NCBI RefSeq assembly: GCF_024721015.1
Contig: NZ_JANAIF010000030.1
Coordinates: 1 to 49,500, forward strand
DNA from: Xenorhabdus bovienii
GTDB taxonomy: Bacteria; Pseudomonadota; Gammaproteobacteria; Enterobacterales; Enterobacteriaceae
DNA length: 49,500 nt
Direction: 5' to 3'
A program made the position numbers and the translations under genes. This document shows, piece after piece, positions 1-9,618 of the stretch. How positions within the stretch are numbered: the first letter of the stretch is position 1; every line of letters starts with the position of its first letter. The notes under the pieces are model-generated. The model searched no databases and had not been told where the DNA came from. It saw nothing but the letters and a program-made list of their open reading frames with translations.

Positions 1-41
1 ACGGTGATGAACAAATTGGTTTTGGATTCTGATTGAAAACG

Positions 42-73
42 AATAAGCCCCAGATAGAAAACTGGGGCTTATT
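42..73. terminator. Bidirectional terminator after the zinc-ribbon gene
   Basis: A perfect 12-bp inverted repeat (AATAAGCCCCAG at 42-53 and CTGGGGCTTATT at 62-73) encloses an 8-base loop. On the minus strand it begins about 10 bases after the stop codon of the gene at 84-830 and is followed by a T-rich stretch, so it most likely ends that transcript. The symmetrical A/T flanks would also let it stop plus-strand transcripts entering from the left. Confidence 0.75.
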
Positions 74-83
74 CTTAGGCGGA

Positions 84-830
84 TTAGTGTTCAGGCACTA
101 ACTCTATAATTTCCCCCGTTTTAATATCTACTTTGGCAGTGAGAGATTGCTTGACCATTGCCCCGTAAAGATTAGTCCCACTGAATGTTGTTTTGATTAT
201 TGCGTAGAGCTTGTTATCTGATGACCGTACCCGCCGCGTCGTTGTATCGTGATGTTTATAGGTAGATTCATCATGCATATTTTCTTTGATGATTTTTGTC
301 AGTGGACGGTATGAGCCATCCCATGAACTAAACTTAGACTTGTAATTATCAAAGTTAATGTATTTTGCGAAGGAAGATGGGTTCTTACTGTAATCTGCAT
401 AACACCATTCCAAAACTTCACCTAATTTTAACTCATCTGATTTTGTATACGACATCTCGCTTAGGCAATTATAGAAATTGTTTACTTCAGCATTTGTTAT
501 ATAAAGGTTTTTATATGATTTATAGTTTGAGACAATTTTTTCTCTCTCATGTTTAGCTTCATTCCGATACTCTTTCAGCGTCATATCTGCGTATTTGAAT
601 GGCTTAGATGTTTCTTTGACCTCGGCTTTAACGGTAATTTCTCCTGTGGAAGGGACTTTCTTATCTCCACTGACAAAATAATATATGACTGCACAGATGA
701 TAATAAAGACAATGAAGCCTCCTATAACATCCTGTGTTTTTATGCCGGGATCTTTTACTCCACAGTGAGGGCATATTTTTTCTTTTGCTGAAACTTCTTC
801 CTTGCATTGTTTGCATTTCACTAACTTCAT
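84..830 (-). CDS. Zinc-ribbon, single-pass membrane protein of unknown function
   Basis: This 248-residue protein starts with a zinc ribbon (CKQC near residue 7 and CPHC near residue 20), the form found in double zinc ribbon or 'zinc-ribbon domain-containing' proteins. A strongly hydrophobic segment at about residues 35-54 is probably one transmembrane helix. A charged linker and a soluble C-terminal domain of about 180 residues follow, which I do not recognise. The ribbon would lie in the cytoplasm and the C-terminal domain outside if the helix is inserted N-in. An AGGGAG ribosome site lies 9 bases before the ATG and a strong hairpin follows the stop. It stands alone next to a truncated hofC, so it is probably accessory. 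No function is assigned. Confidence 0.75.
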   Translation of the reverse strand: MKLVKCKQCKEEVSAKEKICPHCGVKDPGIKTQDVIGGFIVFIIICAVIYYFVSGDKKVPSTGEITVKAEVKETSKPFKYADMTLKEYRNEAKHEREKIVSNYKSYKNLYITNAEVNNFYNCLSEMSYTKSDELKLGEVLEWCYADYSKNPSSFAKYINFDNYKSKFSSWDGSYRPLTKIIKENMHDESTYKHHDTTTRRVRSSDNKLYAIIKTTFSGTNLYGAMVKQSLTAKVDIKTGEIIELVPEH

Positions 831-984
831 AGAATAACTCCCTTCTACTTTCGTTTTGTTATCATTACTAATGGAATTAACTTATTCAATAAATATGGAC
901 AAATATTACAGATGATATCCATTGGTCAAGGATGGCACCGTATAGATGTGAAACCTGTCTGATCGTTTGATAATGATAAATGAG

Positions 985-1015
985 AAAGCCCCTCGAAAAT
1001 CGAAGGGCTTTTGCT
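985..1015. terminator. Hairpin terminator upstream of the hofC remnant
   Basis: AAAGCCC..TCG (985-995) pairs with CGA..GGGCTTT (1001-1011) with one mismatch, followed on the plus strand by a short T run. It has the form of a rho-independent terminator and is bidirectional in shape. It stands just before the broken start of hofC, so that remnant has no obvious promoter from upstream. Confidence 0.6.
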
Positions 1016-1059
1016 AAAGGTTTGGTTATAAAGTGGATATGATGTGGATGCATGATTAA

Positions 1060-2070
1060 AATTTCCATTTTAAATCAATACATAACATCAGAAATAAGAC
1101 CCTATTAAAGGGGCTTACTCTCTTATTGCAGGAATGCAAACAAATGCTTTGGCGATGTGTATTAACGGATATTATTCAAAGAATCAGCCAAGGTGAGTCA
1201 TTTTCCACGACACTGGGACACTATCCCCGGTTATTTTCGCCCCTGTTCCGCCAGCTTATCGCGGTAGGCGAAGAAACCGGCCAACTTGAAACCTGCTGTC
1301 AATTGATTATTAACCGATTGGAACAACAAAATATATTACGTAAAAAAATCCAGAAAGCTTACCGTTATCCCTTAATCGTAGCCTTTGTAACTATTCTTGT
1401 CATTTTACTGATGCTGATTTTTGTTCTACCGGAATTCAAGCAAGTTTATTCTTCGTTTGATGCCTCACTGCCTCTCTTAACGCAGTGGGTTTTATCAGCC
1501 TCTGATTTCCTGATTAATCACGGTGTATTGCTTTTGGCAATAACCTCTCTATTGATAATCAGCTACCTATGGCTGCGCCATCAATTTCCCACACTGCAAA
1601 CAAGGGAAAAGATGTTCCTTCTGAAACTCCCTCTTTTTAAGCAACTCACGATTTATCAACAAACCAACCAGATATTTCATATTCTGTTTATGACACAAAA
1701 AGCAGGTCTAACACTGACGACAGGGCTGGAATGTGCTCTGAACGCGACTCACCACCCTGTATTCATGGCAGGGGTAAAAAATCTGTACAGGCAAATTCAG
1801 CAAGGCATACCCATGAGTGATGCTTTAAAAAAAGAAATGTACTTTCCACCATTATGTCAGCAGTTTGTCATGATAGGTGAAGAATCAGGAGAATTAGAAT
1901 TATTTTTGGGGAATCTAGCGGCATGGTATCAAGAACAATCAATCAGCCTTGCTGATAGTCTAGTTCAATTACTTGAGCCCGTACTAATGCTGATAATGGC
2001 AGTGATTGTTGGTTTATTATTGCTGGCTATGTACCTGCCTGTTTTTCAGTTAGGTACAATACTAACGTAA
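1060..2070 (+). pseudogene. hofC: 5'-truncated hofC (type II secretion/type IV pilus inner-membrane protein F family)
   Basis: HofC belongs to the GspF/PilC polytopic inner-membrane family of pilus and type II secretion assemblies. The family is about 400 residues with two repeated GspF domains. Here the first recognisable codons (TLLKGLTL at 1099-1122) correspond to roughly residue 70 of E. coli HofC. The frame is closed by a TAA at 1057-1059, so about 65 N-terminal residues are missing. The rest is intact to 2070: the end of GspF domain 1 (RTGE-like VGEETGQLE), a membrane helix, and domain 2 (IGEESGELE) with the C-terminal helix. The only start codons in the intact part are a TTG at 1126 or ATG at 1144, both inside domain 1. 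Partners hofB and ppdD, normally just upstream, are absent. I judge it non-functional; a shortened expressed protein of 314 residues or fewer cannot be excluded. Confidence 0.7.
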
Positions 2071-2203
2071 CAGTTCATTTACATGTTCCACTACCTCTCT
2101 TCGGGGATCGTAAAAGCAGGAATTATACCCGTTTGTTTATAGCCCATCTGACTCCCTTGAGTTACAATTTAAATATGCTATCAGAAATATTTTAAGGGAT
2201 AGA

Positions 2204-2827
2204 ATGAGTTATATTATTGCACTCACAGGTGGAATTGGTAGCGGTAAAACGACTATCTCTAATGTATTTTCATCCCTTGGTGTCCCACTTATTGATGCAG
2301 ATATTATCGCCAGAGAAGTTGTTGCTCCGGGCTCCCCCGCATTGCAGACAATCGCAGAGCACTTTGGTGCTGACATATTGCTGCCGGATGGCAGTCTAAA
2401 TCGCGTCCTTCTGCGCCAAAAAATTTTTGCAGTTCCAACAGAAAAACAGTGGATCAATGCACTTCTCCACCCGTTGATACACACAGAAACCCAACAGCAA
2501 CTAAGCCAAGTCACTGCCCCTTATGCCATTTGGGTCGTTCCTCTGTTAATTGAAAATAATTTAATGCATTTGGCAGATCGTATTTTAGTTGTTGATGTTC
2601 CCCCTGAAGTACAGATCAGCCGAACAATGACACGTGACGGAGTGAGTCGTGAGCAAGTCGAGAACATTCTGGCTGCGCAGGCCAACCGTCATGAAAGGCT
2701 GGAAAAAGCGGACGATGTCATATTCAACCATCACAATGAGCAGGATATCATCTCCCGTGTGGTCGAATTACACCAACAGTATTTGAAACAAGCAGAATCA
2801 GTCAGACAGGAAAATCGTAATGAGTGA
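2204..2827 (+). CDS. coaE: Dephospho-CoA kinase
   Basis: CoaE phosphorylates the 3'-hydroxyl of dephospho-CoA with ATP, the last step of coenzyme A synthesis, in the cytosol. The 207-residue product has the family's usual length and an N-terminal P-loop, GGIGSGKT at residues 9-16. The lid and substrate region follows ([10 protein letters not shown] near residue 31, and VPLLIENNL mid-protein), with TRDGVSREQ towards the end. The ATG at 2204 follows an AAGGGAT ribosome site. Its 3' end overlaps zapD by 8 bases, so the two are probably translated together, and yacG follows: the order coaE-zapD-yacG is conserved in enterobacteria. The hofC remnant ends 133 bases upstream. Confidence 0.97.
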   Translation: MSYIIALTGGIGSGKTTISNVFSSLGVPLIDADIIAREVVAPGSPALQTIAEHFGADILLPDGSLNRVLLRQKIFAVPTEKQWINALLHPLIHTETQQQLSQVTAPYAIWVVPLLIENNLMHLADRILVVDVPPEVQISRTMTRDGVSREQVENILAAQANRHERLEKADDVIFNHHNEQDIISRVVELHQQYLKQAESVRQENRNE

Positions 2828-3578
2828 TGCAACCTCCACTATTATCTTTGAACACCCACTTAATGAAAAAATGCGTTCATGGTTGAGGATTGATTCTTCA
2901 CTGCAACAACTGGAAAAACAGCGGCATCTAGATTCATCGGCGAGTTGCCTCGCGTTTTTCCGCACGATTGCCGAATTAATCGAAATACTGGAACGCGGTG
3001 AAGTTCGCTCTGAATTATTGAAAGAGCTGGATCGCCAACAGGCAAAACTAAAGCAATGGCTCGGTTCGCCCGACGTTGACACGGCAATGATCCACATACT
3101 GATAGAGCAACTCAAGGAACGGAGCATCGCCTTGAATAAGGCTCCACGTCTCAGCCAGCACATTAAAGAAGATCGTATCATCAGCATCGTGCGTCAACGG
3201 CTTAGCATCCCGGGAGGATGTTGCAGTTTTGACTTGCCCACTTTACACCTGTGGCTGCATTTACCACAGTCTGTCAGAGATAAAACCGTCAACTCTTGGC
3301 TGGACGGCCTGCGTCCATTACAGCAAGCACTGGAAAGCATCCTGGGGCTAATACGCCAATCTGCCATATTTTCCCCAAAAATCAGCCATAACGGTTTCTA
3401 TCAGGGAAATGCTGATGAATCTGACTTATTGAGATTAAAGTTAGATGTCGTACTGGATGCGCTGGTCTATCCGCAAATATCCGGCCACAAAACCCGTTTT
3501 GCCATCCGCTTTCTGCCGATGGATAGCGAGCACGGTGTTGTACCTGCACATTTGTCTTTTGAATTAGCCTGCTGTTAA
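2820..3578 (+). CDS. zapD: Cell division protein ZapD
   Basis: ZapD (formerly YacF) binds the C-terminal tail of FtsZ and bundles its filaments at the Z ring. The 252-residue protein fits the family length of about 247-251. It has a helical N-terminal half (about 1-110, rich in Leu, Glu and Lys) and a beta-rich C-terminal half from about residue 115. Landmarks are [15 protein letters not shown] near the start, which is highly conserved, and [14 protein letters not shown] in the middle. Its ATG lies inside the end of coaE (8-base overlap). yacG begins 33 bases downstream after an AGCAGGAG ribosome site. Confidence 0.96.
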   Translation: MSDATSTIIFEHPLNEKMRSWLRIDSSLQQLEKQRHLDSSASCLAFFRTIAELIEILERGEVRSELLKELDRQQAKLKQWLGSPDVDTAMIHILIEQLKERSIALNKAPRLSQHIKEDRIISIVRQRLSIPGGCCSFDLPTLHLWLHLPQSVRDKTVNSWLDGLRPLQQALESILGLIRQSAIFSPKISHNGFYQGNADESDLLRLKLDVVLDALVYPQISGHKTRFAIRFLPMDSEHGVVPAHLSFELACC

Positions 3579-3611
3579 CATAGCCTTCAAATCAAGCAGG
3601 AGAAAATAAAG

Positions 3612-3809
3612 ATGTCTGAAGTATTAACCGTCGCATGCCCGACTTGCGCTAAAACGGTAATATGGGGAGAAATCAACCCATATCGCCCATTTTGCAGTAA
3701 ACGTTGCCAACTAATCGACTTAGGCGAATGGGCCAGTGAAGAAAAGAAAATCGCCAGCCAGGACGACAGTTCAGAAAACGATAGCTGGAGCGAAGAACCA
3801 GATCGGTAA
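3612..3809 (+). CDS. yacG: DNA gyrase inhibitor YacG
   Basis: YacG is a small zinc protein that binds GyrB and inhibits gyrase in E. coli. The 65-residue product carries the four zinc-binding cysteines C9, C12, C28 and C32 (CPTC and CSKRC), followed by [10 protein letters not shown], the family signature. The tail after residue 45 is acidic and disordered, ending in EEPDR. The ATG is preceded by an AGGAG at 3598-3602. It is the last gene of the coaE-zapD-yacG group and is followed by a strong terminator that separates it from convergent mutT. Confidence 0.95.
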   Translation: MSEVLTVACPTCAKTVIWGEINPYRPFCSKRCQLIDLGEWASEEKKIASQDDSSENDSWSEEPDR

Positions 3810-3820
3810 TAACCATCAAA

Positions 3821-3867
3821 GTAGCGCCGATTGTATTCGGCGCTACCGTTAATTATTTGTTTTTTTT
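3821..3867. terminator. Terminator between convergent yacG and mutT
   Basis: GTAGCGCCGA (3821-3830) and TCGGCGCTAC (3837-3846) form a perfect 10-bp stem with a 6-base loop. A plus-strand T run follows at 3858-3867. It ends the coaE-zapD-yacG transcript and lies where minus-strand mutT also stops, so it may serve both. Confidence 0.8.
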
Positions 3868-4270
3868 AATGAGATCCGCTTTTGTTCAGCAAAGCCACTA
3901 TGCTGCGGTTTGCCGGCGGAAACTCATCAGCGATCAATTCGGTTTGCAAAACCCAACGGGAAGGTTGCCCCTCTTTACCAAATGGCTCATTTTTCCATTG
4001 ATCCACAAGGTAAAAATAGAGTGTGATGTTTCTGTCAGAAAATTCATGAGTGATGGTTTCCACCAATTCACAATGGGTTACCGTGATCCCCACTTCTTCC
4101 TTCAATTCCCGAATGAGTGCCTGCTCCGGAATTTCTCCCTGTTCAAGTTTTCCTCCCGGAAATTCCCAAAAGCCGCCCATATGTGAGTCAGCATGACGCT
4201 GGGTGATAAAAATCTCATCATTGGTATTTTTAATGATGCCGGCCGCAATATGCAGATGTTTTTTTTCCAT
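3866..4270 (-). CDS. mutT: 8-oxo-dGTP diphosphatase MutT
   Basis: MutT hydrolyses 8-oxo-dGTP (and 8-oxo-GTP) to the monophosphate and so prevents A:T to C:G transversions. The 134-residue protein is close to the E. coli length of 129. It holds the full Nudix box, G40-x5-E46-x7-R54-E-L-x-E58-E59-x-G61, including the metal-binding glutamates. The N-terminal strand and the WEFPGGK loop that positions the purine are also present. In E. coli mutT follows secA in the same direction; here the ABC-F gene has come between them and mutT must use its own promoter in 4271-4527. Confidence 0.96.
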   Translation of the reverse strand: MEKKHLHIAAGIIKNTNDEIFITQRHADSHMGGFWEFPGGKLEQGEIPEQALIRELKEEVGITVTHCELVETITHEFSDRNITLYFYLVDQWKNEPFGKEGQPSRWVLQTELIADEFPPANRSIVALLNKSGSH

Positions 4271-4527
4271 AATAATTTTTCTTGCAGTTGATTATTTAAT
4301 CAATGTGATTATTTCTTGCAGACTATAATAAACAGTCATATGAGAAAGAAACAGGATTAATCTCACGAGAGCCGTAATCACGTCTTATCACTTTTTGCCA
4401 AGCTTCACCCGAATAAAAGCCTATTATGTGGACACATTCTGGTAAACGGTATCTGAGATTAGCCGACAAATAAAATCCAACTTAGAAAGCATAAAACCAT
4501 ACTTTAAAAATCAAGGAAGCATCATTC

Positions 4528-6171
4528 ATGCATTATGAAGGTCAACCATTGATCGAAGCAAAGCAAATCGCCTATCAATTTTCTGGTGAAATCATTCCTC
4601 TGTTTTCTGGTATTGATATGGTTTTGAACGCGGAACAACACGCTTTGGTAGGTCGTAACGGTATTGGTAAATCTTGGCTAGCATCAATATTGGCTCGGCA
4701 AATACCACCGACAGAAGGCAGTGTGAACCATTTCTGCGATGTTGGCTATTTGTCACAAGGTCTAACATCCTTTTCAGGTAATGCGGCTGAGATGTTAGGA
4801 CTAACTGAGATCATGAAGGCCAATGAACGCATTCTAGCGGGCGTCGGTGATATGACAGATTTTGATGTCATGGAAAATCATTGGGATTGGCAATTTCAAG
4901 TTGAATCCCTACTGGCAGAAGGAGAATTGCGCTCTGAAGTATTAAACCAGCCTTTTAGTTCTCTCAGTGGTGGAGAACAGACTCGTCTCAGACTGCTGGC
5001 ACTAAAACATCAGGGAGCGGAGTTTATGATTTTGGATGAACCCAGCAATCACCTTGATCGACAAGGGCGTCTCTGGTTGGCTCAATGGCTGACAACTTTC
5101 AGTGGCGGTATTTTACTGATTACTCATGACCCACAATTATTACAACATGTGTCAGTTGTCTACGAACTCAGTGGGTTAGGGCTATGCCGCAGCACAGGTG
5201 GATGGGAAACGTGGTTAGAAAGTAAGGAACAGCTACGGTTAGGTGTACAGCGCGAGGTTGATCAGACTCGTAAAAACCTCAAACAAGCCTTGCTTGATAA
5301 GCAAAAAGATCGAGAAAAAGCCAGTAAAAGACAAAGCCAAGGTAAACAACGACGGGAAAATGCCAATCAAAGTAAAATCATTCTTGATCGGGAATTAGGG
5401 CGCTCAGAAGCCACGCTGTCACGACAGGCTAAGCAACATGAGGAACGATTACAGAGAAGCGCTTCTCTGGCCACAGATGCCAGAACAAAACTGGAAATTA
5501 TCGCTCCTCAGTCAATCGTGGTTGCTGCGCCGCAAGCAGCTACTGCTCCGTTACTTTATCTGCAAAATGTCATTTTGCCTTTCGGCTCAAGCTCTTCCAT
5601 CAGTTTAACGATGAATCATAGGGATCGCCTCGCTATCACGGGAAAAAATGGCAGCGGAAAATCTACCTTGCTAAAAGTAATGGCAGGTTTATTTCCTGCC
5701 AAACAAGGCACTTGCCGAATAACACCTTCCTTCCGTCTGATGGATCAACACTTTTCATTTCTTGATAAGAACCAATCCGCGCTGCATAACTTTCAGTTAC
5801 AGTCACCCGGTTGGCCTGAAGATCGCTATCGTACCCGGCTGGCACAACTGCGCATTCGTGGTGAAGAAGTCTTGAAACCGGTAGGCTATCTGAGTGGAGG
5901 AGAGCAACTCAAGGTCGCTCTTGCCTGCTTGTTTTGTGGGCCTTATGCTCCCGCCCTGCTGCTGCTGGATGAACCTGACAATCATTTGGACATTGAATCA
6001 CGCGAATTACTCCAGAAAGCGCTGCATGGTTATACTGGTGCGATGGTGCTGATTTCCCACGATGCTCAGTTTATTGCAAATATTGGCAATATGCAGGAAT
6101 TACTATTGGGTGGCGGCGAGGATTCTCTTCATAAAAAACCCTCAAATCATTCTCTGAGAGATGAATTTTGA
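4528..6171 (+). CDS. ABC-F family ATPase (two fused ABC domains, no membrane part)
   Basis: This 547-residue soluble protein has two ATP-binding cassettes in tandem, as in the ABC-F family of ribosome-associated ATPases. Domain 1 has Walker A GRNGIGKS at 42-49, signature LSGGEQ at 146-151 and Walker B FMILDEPSNHLD at 166-177. A highly charged, Lys/Arg/Gln-rich helical linker spans about 232-325. Domain 2 has Walker A GKNGSGKST at 372-380, then LSGGEQ and LLLDEPDNHLD. No transmembrane segment is visible. Family members gate ribosome states or protect against ribosome-targeting antibiotics; which applies here cannot be told. A CAAGGAAG ribosome site precedes the ATG. It is not one of the four E. 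coli ABC-F proteins in this position, so it is probably acquired. Its last codons are part of a terminator stem. Confidence 0.85.
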   Translation: MHYEGQPLIEAKQIAYQFSGEIIPLFSGIDMVLNAEQHALVGRNGIGKSWLASILARQIPPTEGSVNHFCDVGYLSQGLTSFSGNAAEMLGLTEIMKANERILAGVGDMTDFDVMENHWDWQFQVESLLAEGELRSEVLNQPFSSLSGGEQTRLRLLALKHQGAEFMILDEPSNHLDRQGRLWLAQWLTTFSGGILLITHDPQLLQHVSVVYELSGLGLCRSTGGWETWLESKEQLRLGVQREVDQTRKNLKQALLDKQKDREKASKRQSQGKQRRENANQSKIILDRELGRSEATLSRQAKQHEERLQRSASLATDARTKLEIIAPQSIVVAAPQAATAPLLYLQNVILPFGSSSSISLTMNHRDRLAITGKNGSGKSTLLKVMAGLFPAKQGTCRITPSFRLMDQHFSFLDKNQSALHNFQLQSPGWPEDRYRTRLAQLRIRGEEVLKPVGYLSGGEQLKVALACLFCGPYAPALLLLDEPDNHLDIESRELLQKALHGYTGAMVLISHDAQFIANIGNMQELLLGGGEDSLHKKPSNHSLRDEF

Positions 6172-6177
6172 GGGTTT
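6133..6177. terminator. secA terminator overlapping the ABC-F stop codon
   Basis: AAACCCTCAAA (6136-6146) pairs with TTTGAGGGTTT (6167-6177). Read on the minus strand the stem is followed by six T residues, a good terminator for secA, whose stop is at 6230. The right arm contains the TGA stop of the ABC-F gene (6169-6171), so coding and terminator sequence are shared. Confidence 0.75.
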
Positions 6178-6229
6178 GATCCAATCAGCCAACGACAATG
6201 AATCGCTGGCTCTTTATTACTGGTTTTTA

Positions 6230-8938
6230 TTATAAACTGCCGTGGCAATGCTTAAATTTTTTGCCTGAGCCACATGGGCAAGGATCGTTGCGTCCCACTT
6301 TACGTGCGCCACTCGCCATCTGTGCTTCTGTTTCTGACATCAAAGCGCCTTGCTCAACTTCATGGCTCAAATGCTGTTTCCTTGCCAAACGCTCCGCTTC
6401 TTCACGGCGCTGATGTTCAAGCGCTTCCACTTCTTCCGGTATTCTGACCTGAACTTTACTCAATGTGCTAATCACTTCATATTTCAGCGATTCCAGCATA
6501 TTAGCAAACATAGCGAAAGATTCGCGTTTATATTCCTGCTTTGGATCTTTCTGTGCATAGCCACGCAGGTGAATACCTTGGCGCAGGTAGTCCATCGCAG
6601 CCAAGTGCTCTTTCCACAGCGTATCCAAGGTTTGCAACATGATGCCTTTTTCAAAGTTACGCATCATTTCTGTACTGACGATTTCTTCTTTCTGTTTGTA
6701 AACTTCAATCGCCTTTTCAAGAATACGTTCGCGCAGCGTTTCTTCGTGCAATTCAGGTTCTTTGTCCAGCCACTCTTTGATCGGCATATCCAGATCAAAG
6801 TCGTTTACCAGACGTTCATGCAAACCTTCTATATCCCACATTTCTTCCAGAGATTGTGGCGGAATATAGGCATCAATAGTTACCTTGAAGACATCTTCAC
6901 GAATGCTGGCAATGGTTTCGCTGACATCACTCACATCAAGCAGATCGTTGCGTTGGGCATAAATCGCACGGCGCTGATCGTTAGCAACATCATCATATTC
7001 CAGCAGTTGCTTACGAATATCGAAGTTACGGCTTTCTACCTTACGCTGGGCATTGGCAATCGCTTTGGTGACCCATGGGTGTTCAATCGCTTCACCCGGC
7101 TGCATGCCAAGTTTACGCATCATGCCAGTGACACGATCGGAAGCAAAAATACGCATCAAGGAGTCTTCCATTGAGAGATAGAAGCGCGAAGAACCTGCAT
7201 CCCCCTGACGTCCCGCACGGCCACGTAACTGGTTATCGATACGGCGTGATTCATGACGCTCTGTACCAATGATATGCAAACCGCCCGCTGCAAGTACTTC
7301 ATCATGACGTTCTTGCCATGCAGCTTTGATTTGCTCGATTTTCTCTTGGGTTGGTTCTTCCAGTTTGGCGATTTCAGACTGCCAGCTTCCGCCCAACACA
7401 ATATCCGTACCACGTCCAGCCATGTTAGTCGCGATAGTAACCGTGCCAGCCTGTCCGGCCTGTGCGATAATATCCGCTTCCATTGCATGGAATTTGGCAT
7501 TCAGGACGTTATGTTCAATGCCTGCTTTGGTTAATGCTTTGGCAATGACTTCCGATTTCTCAATCGAAATTGTCCCTACCAGTATAGGCTGACCATTATT
7601 GGTGCGCTCTTTAATGTCTTCAATGATCGCATCGATTTTTTCCGCTTCGGTCATGTAGACCAGATCCGGCAAATCTTTACGGATCATCGGGCGGTTTGTC
7701 GGAACAACGATAGTATCCAGTTTATAAATAGAACTGAATTCAAAGGCTTCTGTATCGGCGGTTCCCGTCATACCCGCCAGTTTTTCATATATCCGGAAGT
7801 AGTTCTGGAATGTAATAGAGGCCAGTGTCTGGTTTTCATTCTGAATTTTAACACCTTCTTTCGCCTCAACTGCCTGATGCAACCCATCAGACCAGCGACG
7901 TCCCTGCATGGTACGCCCGGTGTGCTCATCGACAATGATGACTTCACCATCTTTGACGATGTAATCTACATCGCGAGTAAACAAAACGTGGGCACGCAGC
8001 GCTGCTGTTACATGGTGCATCAGCATGATGTTGGTCGGTGAATACAGTGATTCGCCTTCATCCATCAATTTGGCACCAACCAGCAGTTCTTCAACCAGAA
8101 CCAGACCACGCTCAGTGAGGTTAACCTGACGTGTTTTTTCATCAACCGAGAAGTGACCTTCTCCCTGGAATGCCTCTGAATCCTCTTTTTCTTGGCGGAT
8201 CAGTTTAGGAATCAGTTTGTCCACTTTGATGTAAAGTTCAGAACTGTCTTCCGCTGGTCCAGAAATAATCAATGGGGTACGGGCTTCATCGATCAGGATC
8301 GAATCCACCTCATCCACCAGCGCATAGTGCAGTTTGCGTTGCACTCGCTCTTCTGGGCTAAACGCCATGTTGTCTCGCAGGTAGTCGAAACCGTATTCAT
8401 TGTTGGTGCCGTAAGTAATATCTGCGGCATAGGCTTCGCGTTTTGCAGGGGCTGGCATGTTTGGCAGGTTAATACCGACGGTCAGACCGAGGTATTCAAA
8501 CAACGGCCGGTTGTTTTCAGCGTCACGCTGTGCCAGATAGTCGTTCACGGTCACGACATGGACACCACGTCCACTCAAGGCATTGAGGTAAGCTGGCAGT
8601 GTTGCCGTCAGAGTTTTACCTTCACCTGTACGCATCTCCGCAATACAGCGTTCGTTCAGTACCATCCCACCCAGCAACTGCACATCAAAGTGACGCATGC
8701 CAAATACACGCTTACTGGCTTCGCGTACGGTAGCAAAGGCTTCAGGCAAAATTTTCTCCAGTGATTCACCTGCTTTCAGGCGTGCACGGAATTGTTCTGT
8801 TTTTGCTTTTAGTTCTTCATCGGAGAGCTTCTCAAGATCAGGCTCCATACGGTTGATAATCTCAACCGATTTACGCAAACGGCGTAAGGTACGGTCATTA
8901 CGGCTACCAAAAATCTTAGTGAGTAATTTAATCAGCAT
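6230..8938 (-). CDS. secA: Preprotein translocase ATPase SecA
   Basis: SecA is the peripheral motor that drives unfolded preproteins through SecYEG by ATP hydrolysis. The 902-residue sequence is full length (E. coli 901). It shows the first nucleotide-binding fold with Walker A MRTGEGKT near residue 102, the [19 protein letters not shown]alker B region, the preprotein cross-linking domain, the second fold ([13 protein letters not shown]), the helical scaffold and wing, and the C-terminal zinc-binding tail [12 protein letters not shown] that contacts SecB. The secM gene lies 106 bases upstream on the same strand and would regulate its translation. A terminator follows at 6133-6177. Confidence 0.99.
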   Translation of the reverse strand: MLIKLLTKIFGSRNDRTLRRLRKSVEIINRMEPDLEKLSDEELKAKTEQFRARLKAGESLEKILPEAFATVREASKRVFGMRHFDVQLLGGMVLNERCIAEMRTGEGKTLTATLPAYLNALSGRGVHVVTVNDYLAQRDAENNRPLFEYLGLTVGINLPNMPAPAKREAYAADITYGTNNEYGFDYLRDNMAFSPEERVQRKLHYALVDEVDSILIDEARTPLIISGPAEDSSELYIKVDKLIPKLIRQEKEDSEAFQGEGHFSVDEKTRQVNLTERGLVLVEELLVGAKLMDEGESLYSPTNIMLMHHVTAALRAHVLFTRDVDYIVKDGEVIIVDEHTGRTMQGRRWSDGLHQAVEAKEGVKIQNENQTLASITFQNYFRIYEKLAGMTGTADTEAFEFSSIYKLDTIVVPTNRPMIRKDLPDLVYMTEAEKIDAIIEDIKERTNNGQPILVGTISIEKSEVIAKALTKAGIEHNVLNAKFHAMEADIIAQAGQAGTVTIATNMAGRGTDIVLGGSWQSEIAKLEEPTQEKIEQIKAAWQERHDEVLAAGGLHIIGTERHESRRIDNQLRGRAGRQGDAGSSRFYLSMEDSLMRIFASDRVTGMMRKLGMQPGEAIEHPWVTKAIANAQRKVESRNFDIRKQLLEYDDVANDQRRAIYAQRNDLLDVSDVSETIASIREDVFKVTIDAYIPPQSLEEMWDIEGLHERLVNDFDLDMPIKEWLDKEPELHEETLRERILEKAIEVYKQKEEIVSTEMMRNFEKGIMLQTLDTLWKEHLAAMDYLRQGIHLRGYAQKDPKQEYKRESFAMFANMLESLKYEVISTLSKVQVRIPEEVEALEHQRREEAERLARKQHLSHEVEQGALMSETEAQMASGARKVGRNDPCPCGSGKKFKHCHGSL

Positions 8939-9044
8939 AATTAATACATCTCAGATAAGGCCAAAGTTGCGGCCAACCAATTGTGTCTTCTAGACTGTCC
9001 AAGCAAAACTGTCTCATCAAAAAACAAAAAGTAAGACAGGCGAG
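8939..9044 (-). promoter_or_regulatory. secM-secA intergenic region with candidate SD-masking hairpins
   Basis: In E. coli a hairpin in this leader hides the secA ribosome site until a ribosome stalls on secM. Here two weak inverted repeats are visible on the minus strand: CTGTC with GACAG flanking a T-rich loop, and GGCC with GGCC around GCAACTTT shortly before the secA start. The exact fold cannot be decided by eye. The role is carried over from E. coli because both flanking genes and the SecM arrest motif are present. Confidence 0.45.
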
Positions 9045-9581
9045 TTAAAGCAAAGATAAATGGTTAGCTGTTGGCCCCGCGCGAATTCCCTGAGTTTTAG
9101 CTACCCAGAGTGCCGGTGTGTGGGAATCAGGAAGAATAGTCGCCGTAATTTCAATATCAAGGATGGATTCAAATTGTGACGGTGCTTGTATCAGCATAGC
9201 ATGCAACGTATCCAGCATAAGCTGTTGCATGCATGGAGAAGAAACTCGAATGCTTTCTTTTGCTACTTCGTGTTGAATAGAGCCAGTAATAGAAAAAGCA
9301 AAAGAAAGCCGACGAATAACGTTGCGAACAGCATGTTGCTGCCAGTAATTCAAGTGATTCGAAGGTTGACGCTGGACACTTTGTAATTGAAATAAGTGAT
9401 CGAACGAGGAAAATGCCTGATTTTGGTTCCTTTGGCTGGAAGAAGTATTACTATGGGGAAGGCTTTCTGTCGTTCCAGCTAAAACAGCAGGAACACCAAT
9501 TCCTGTGGCGACCATGCCCAGTAAAAGGTGAGACCAAAAATAACGCCTACCAAATTGTCGCCAAAGATTTAAAATACTCAT
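9045..9581 (-). CDS. secM: Secretion monitor SecM with translation-arrest motif
   Basis: SecM is a secreted peptide whose nascent chain stalls its own ribosome unless it is pulled by the export machinery, thereby raising secA translation. The 178-residue product has a hydrophobic export signal (about 16-37, with the long N-terminal region typical of SecM). Near the end it has the arrest sequence W159-VAKTQ-G165-I-R-A-G-P170. R167 and P170 correspond to the essential R163 and P166 of E. coli. The motif's first residue is His rather than Phe at five residues before W159, and Ile after Trp is Val. Eight residues follow the proline. The divergent gene at 9619 starts only 37 bases away. Confidence 0.95.
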   Translation of the reverse strand: MSILNLWRQFGRRYFWSHLLLGMVATGIGVPAVLAGTTESLPHSNTSSSQRNQNQAFSSFDHLFQLQSVQRQPSNHLNYWQQHAVRNVIRRLSFAFSITGSIQHEVAKESIRVSSPCMQQLMLDTLHAMLIQAPSQFESILDIEITATILPDSHTPALWVAKTQGIRAGPTANHLSLL

Positions 9582-9618
9582 TCACCCTTCATTAATAAAT
9601 ACTGGAACTGCCTTTATT

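Noticed and set aside
1..1060. Prophage or insertion sequence around the zinc-ribbon gene
   Set aside because: No transposase, integrase, terminal repeats or target duplication could be found in the visible stretch.
8192..8764. 190-codon plus-strand frame inside secA
   Set aside because: It is a shadow of the secA coding strand with no start signal or protein features.
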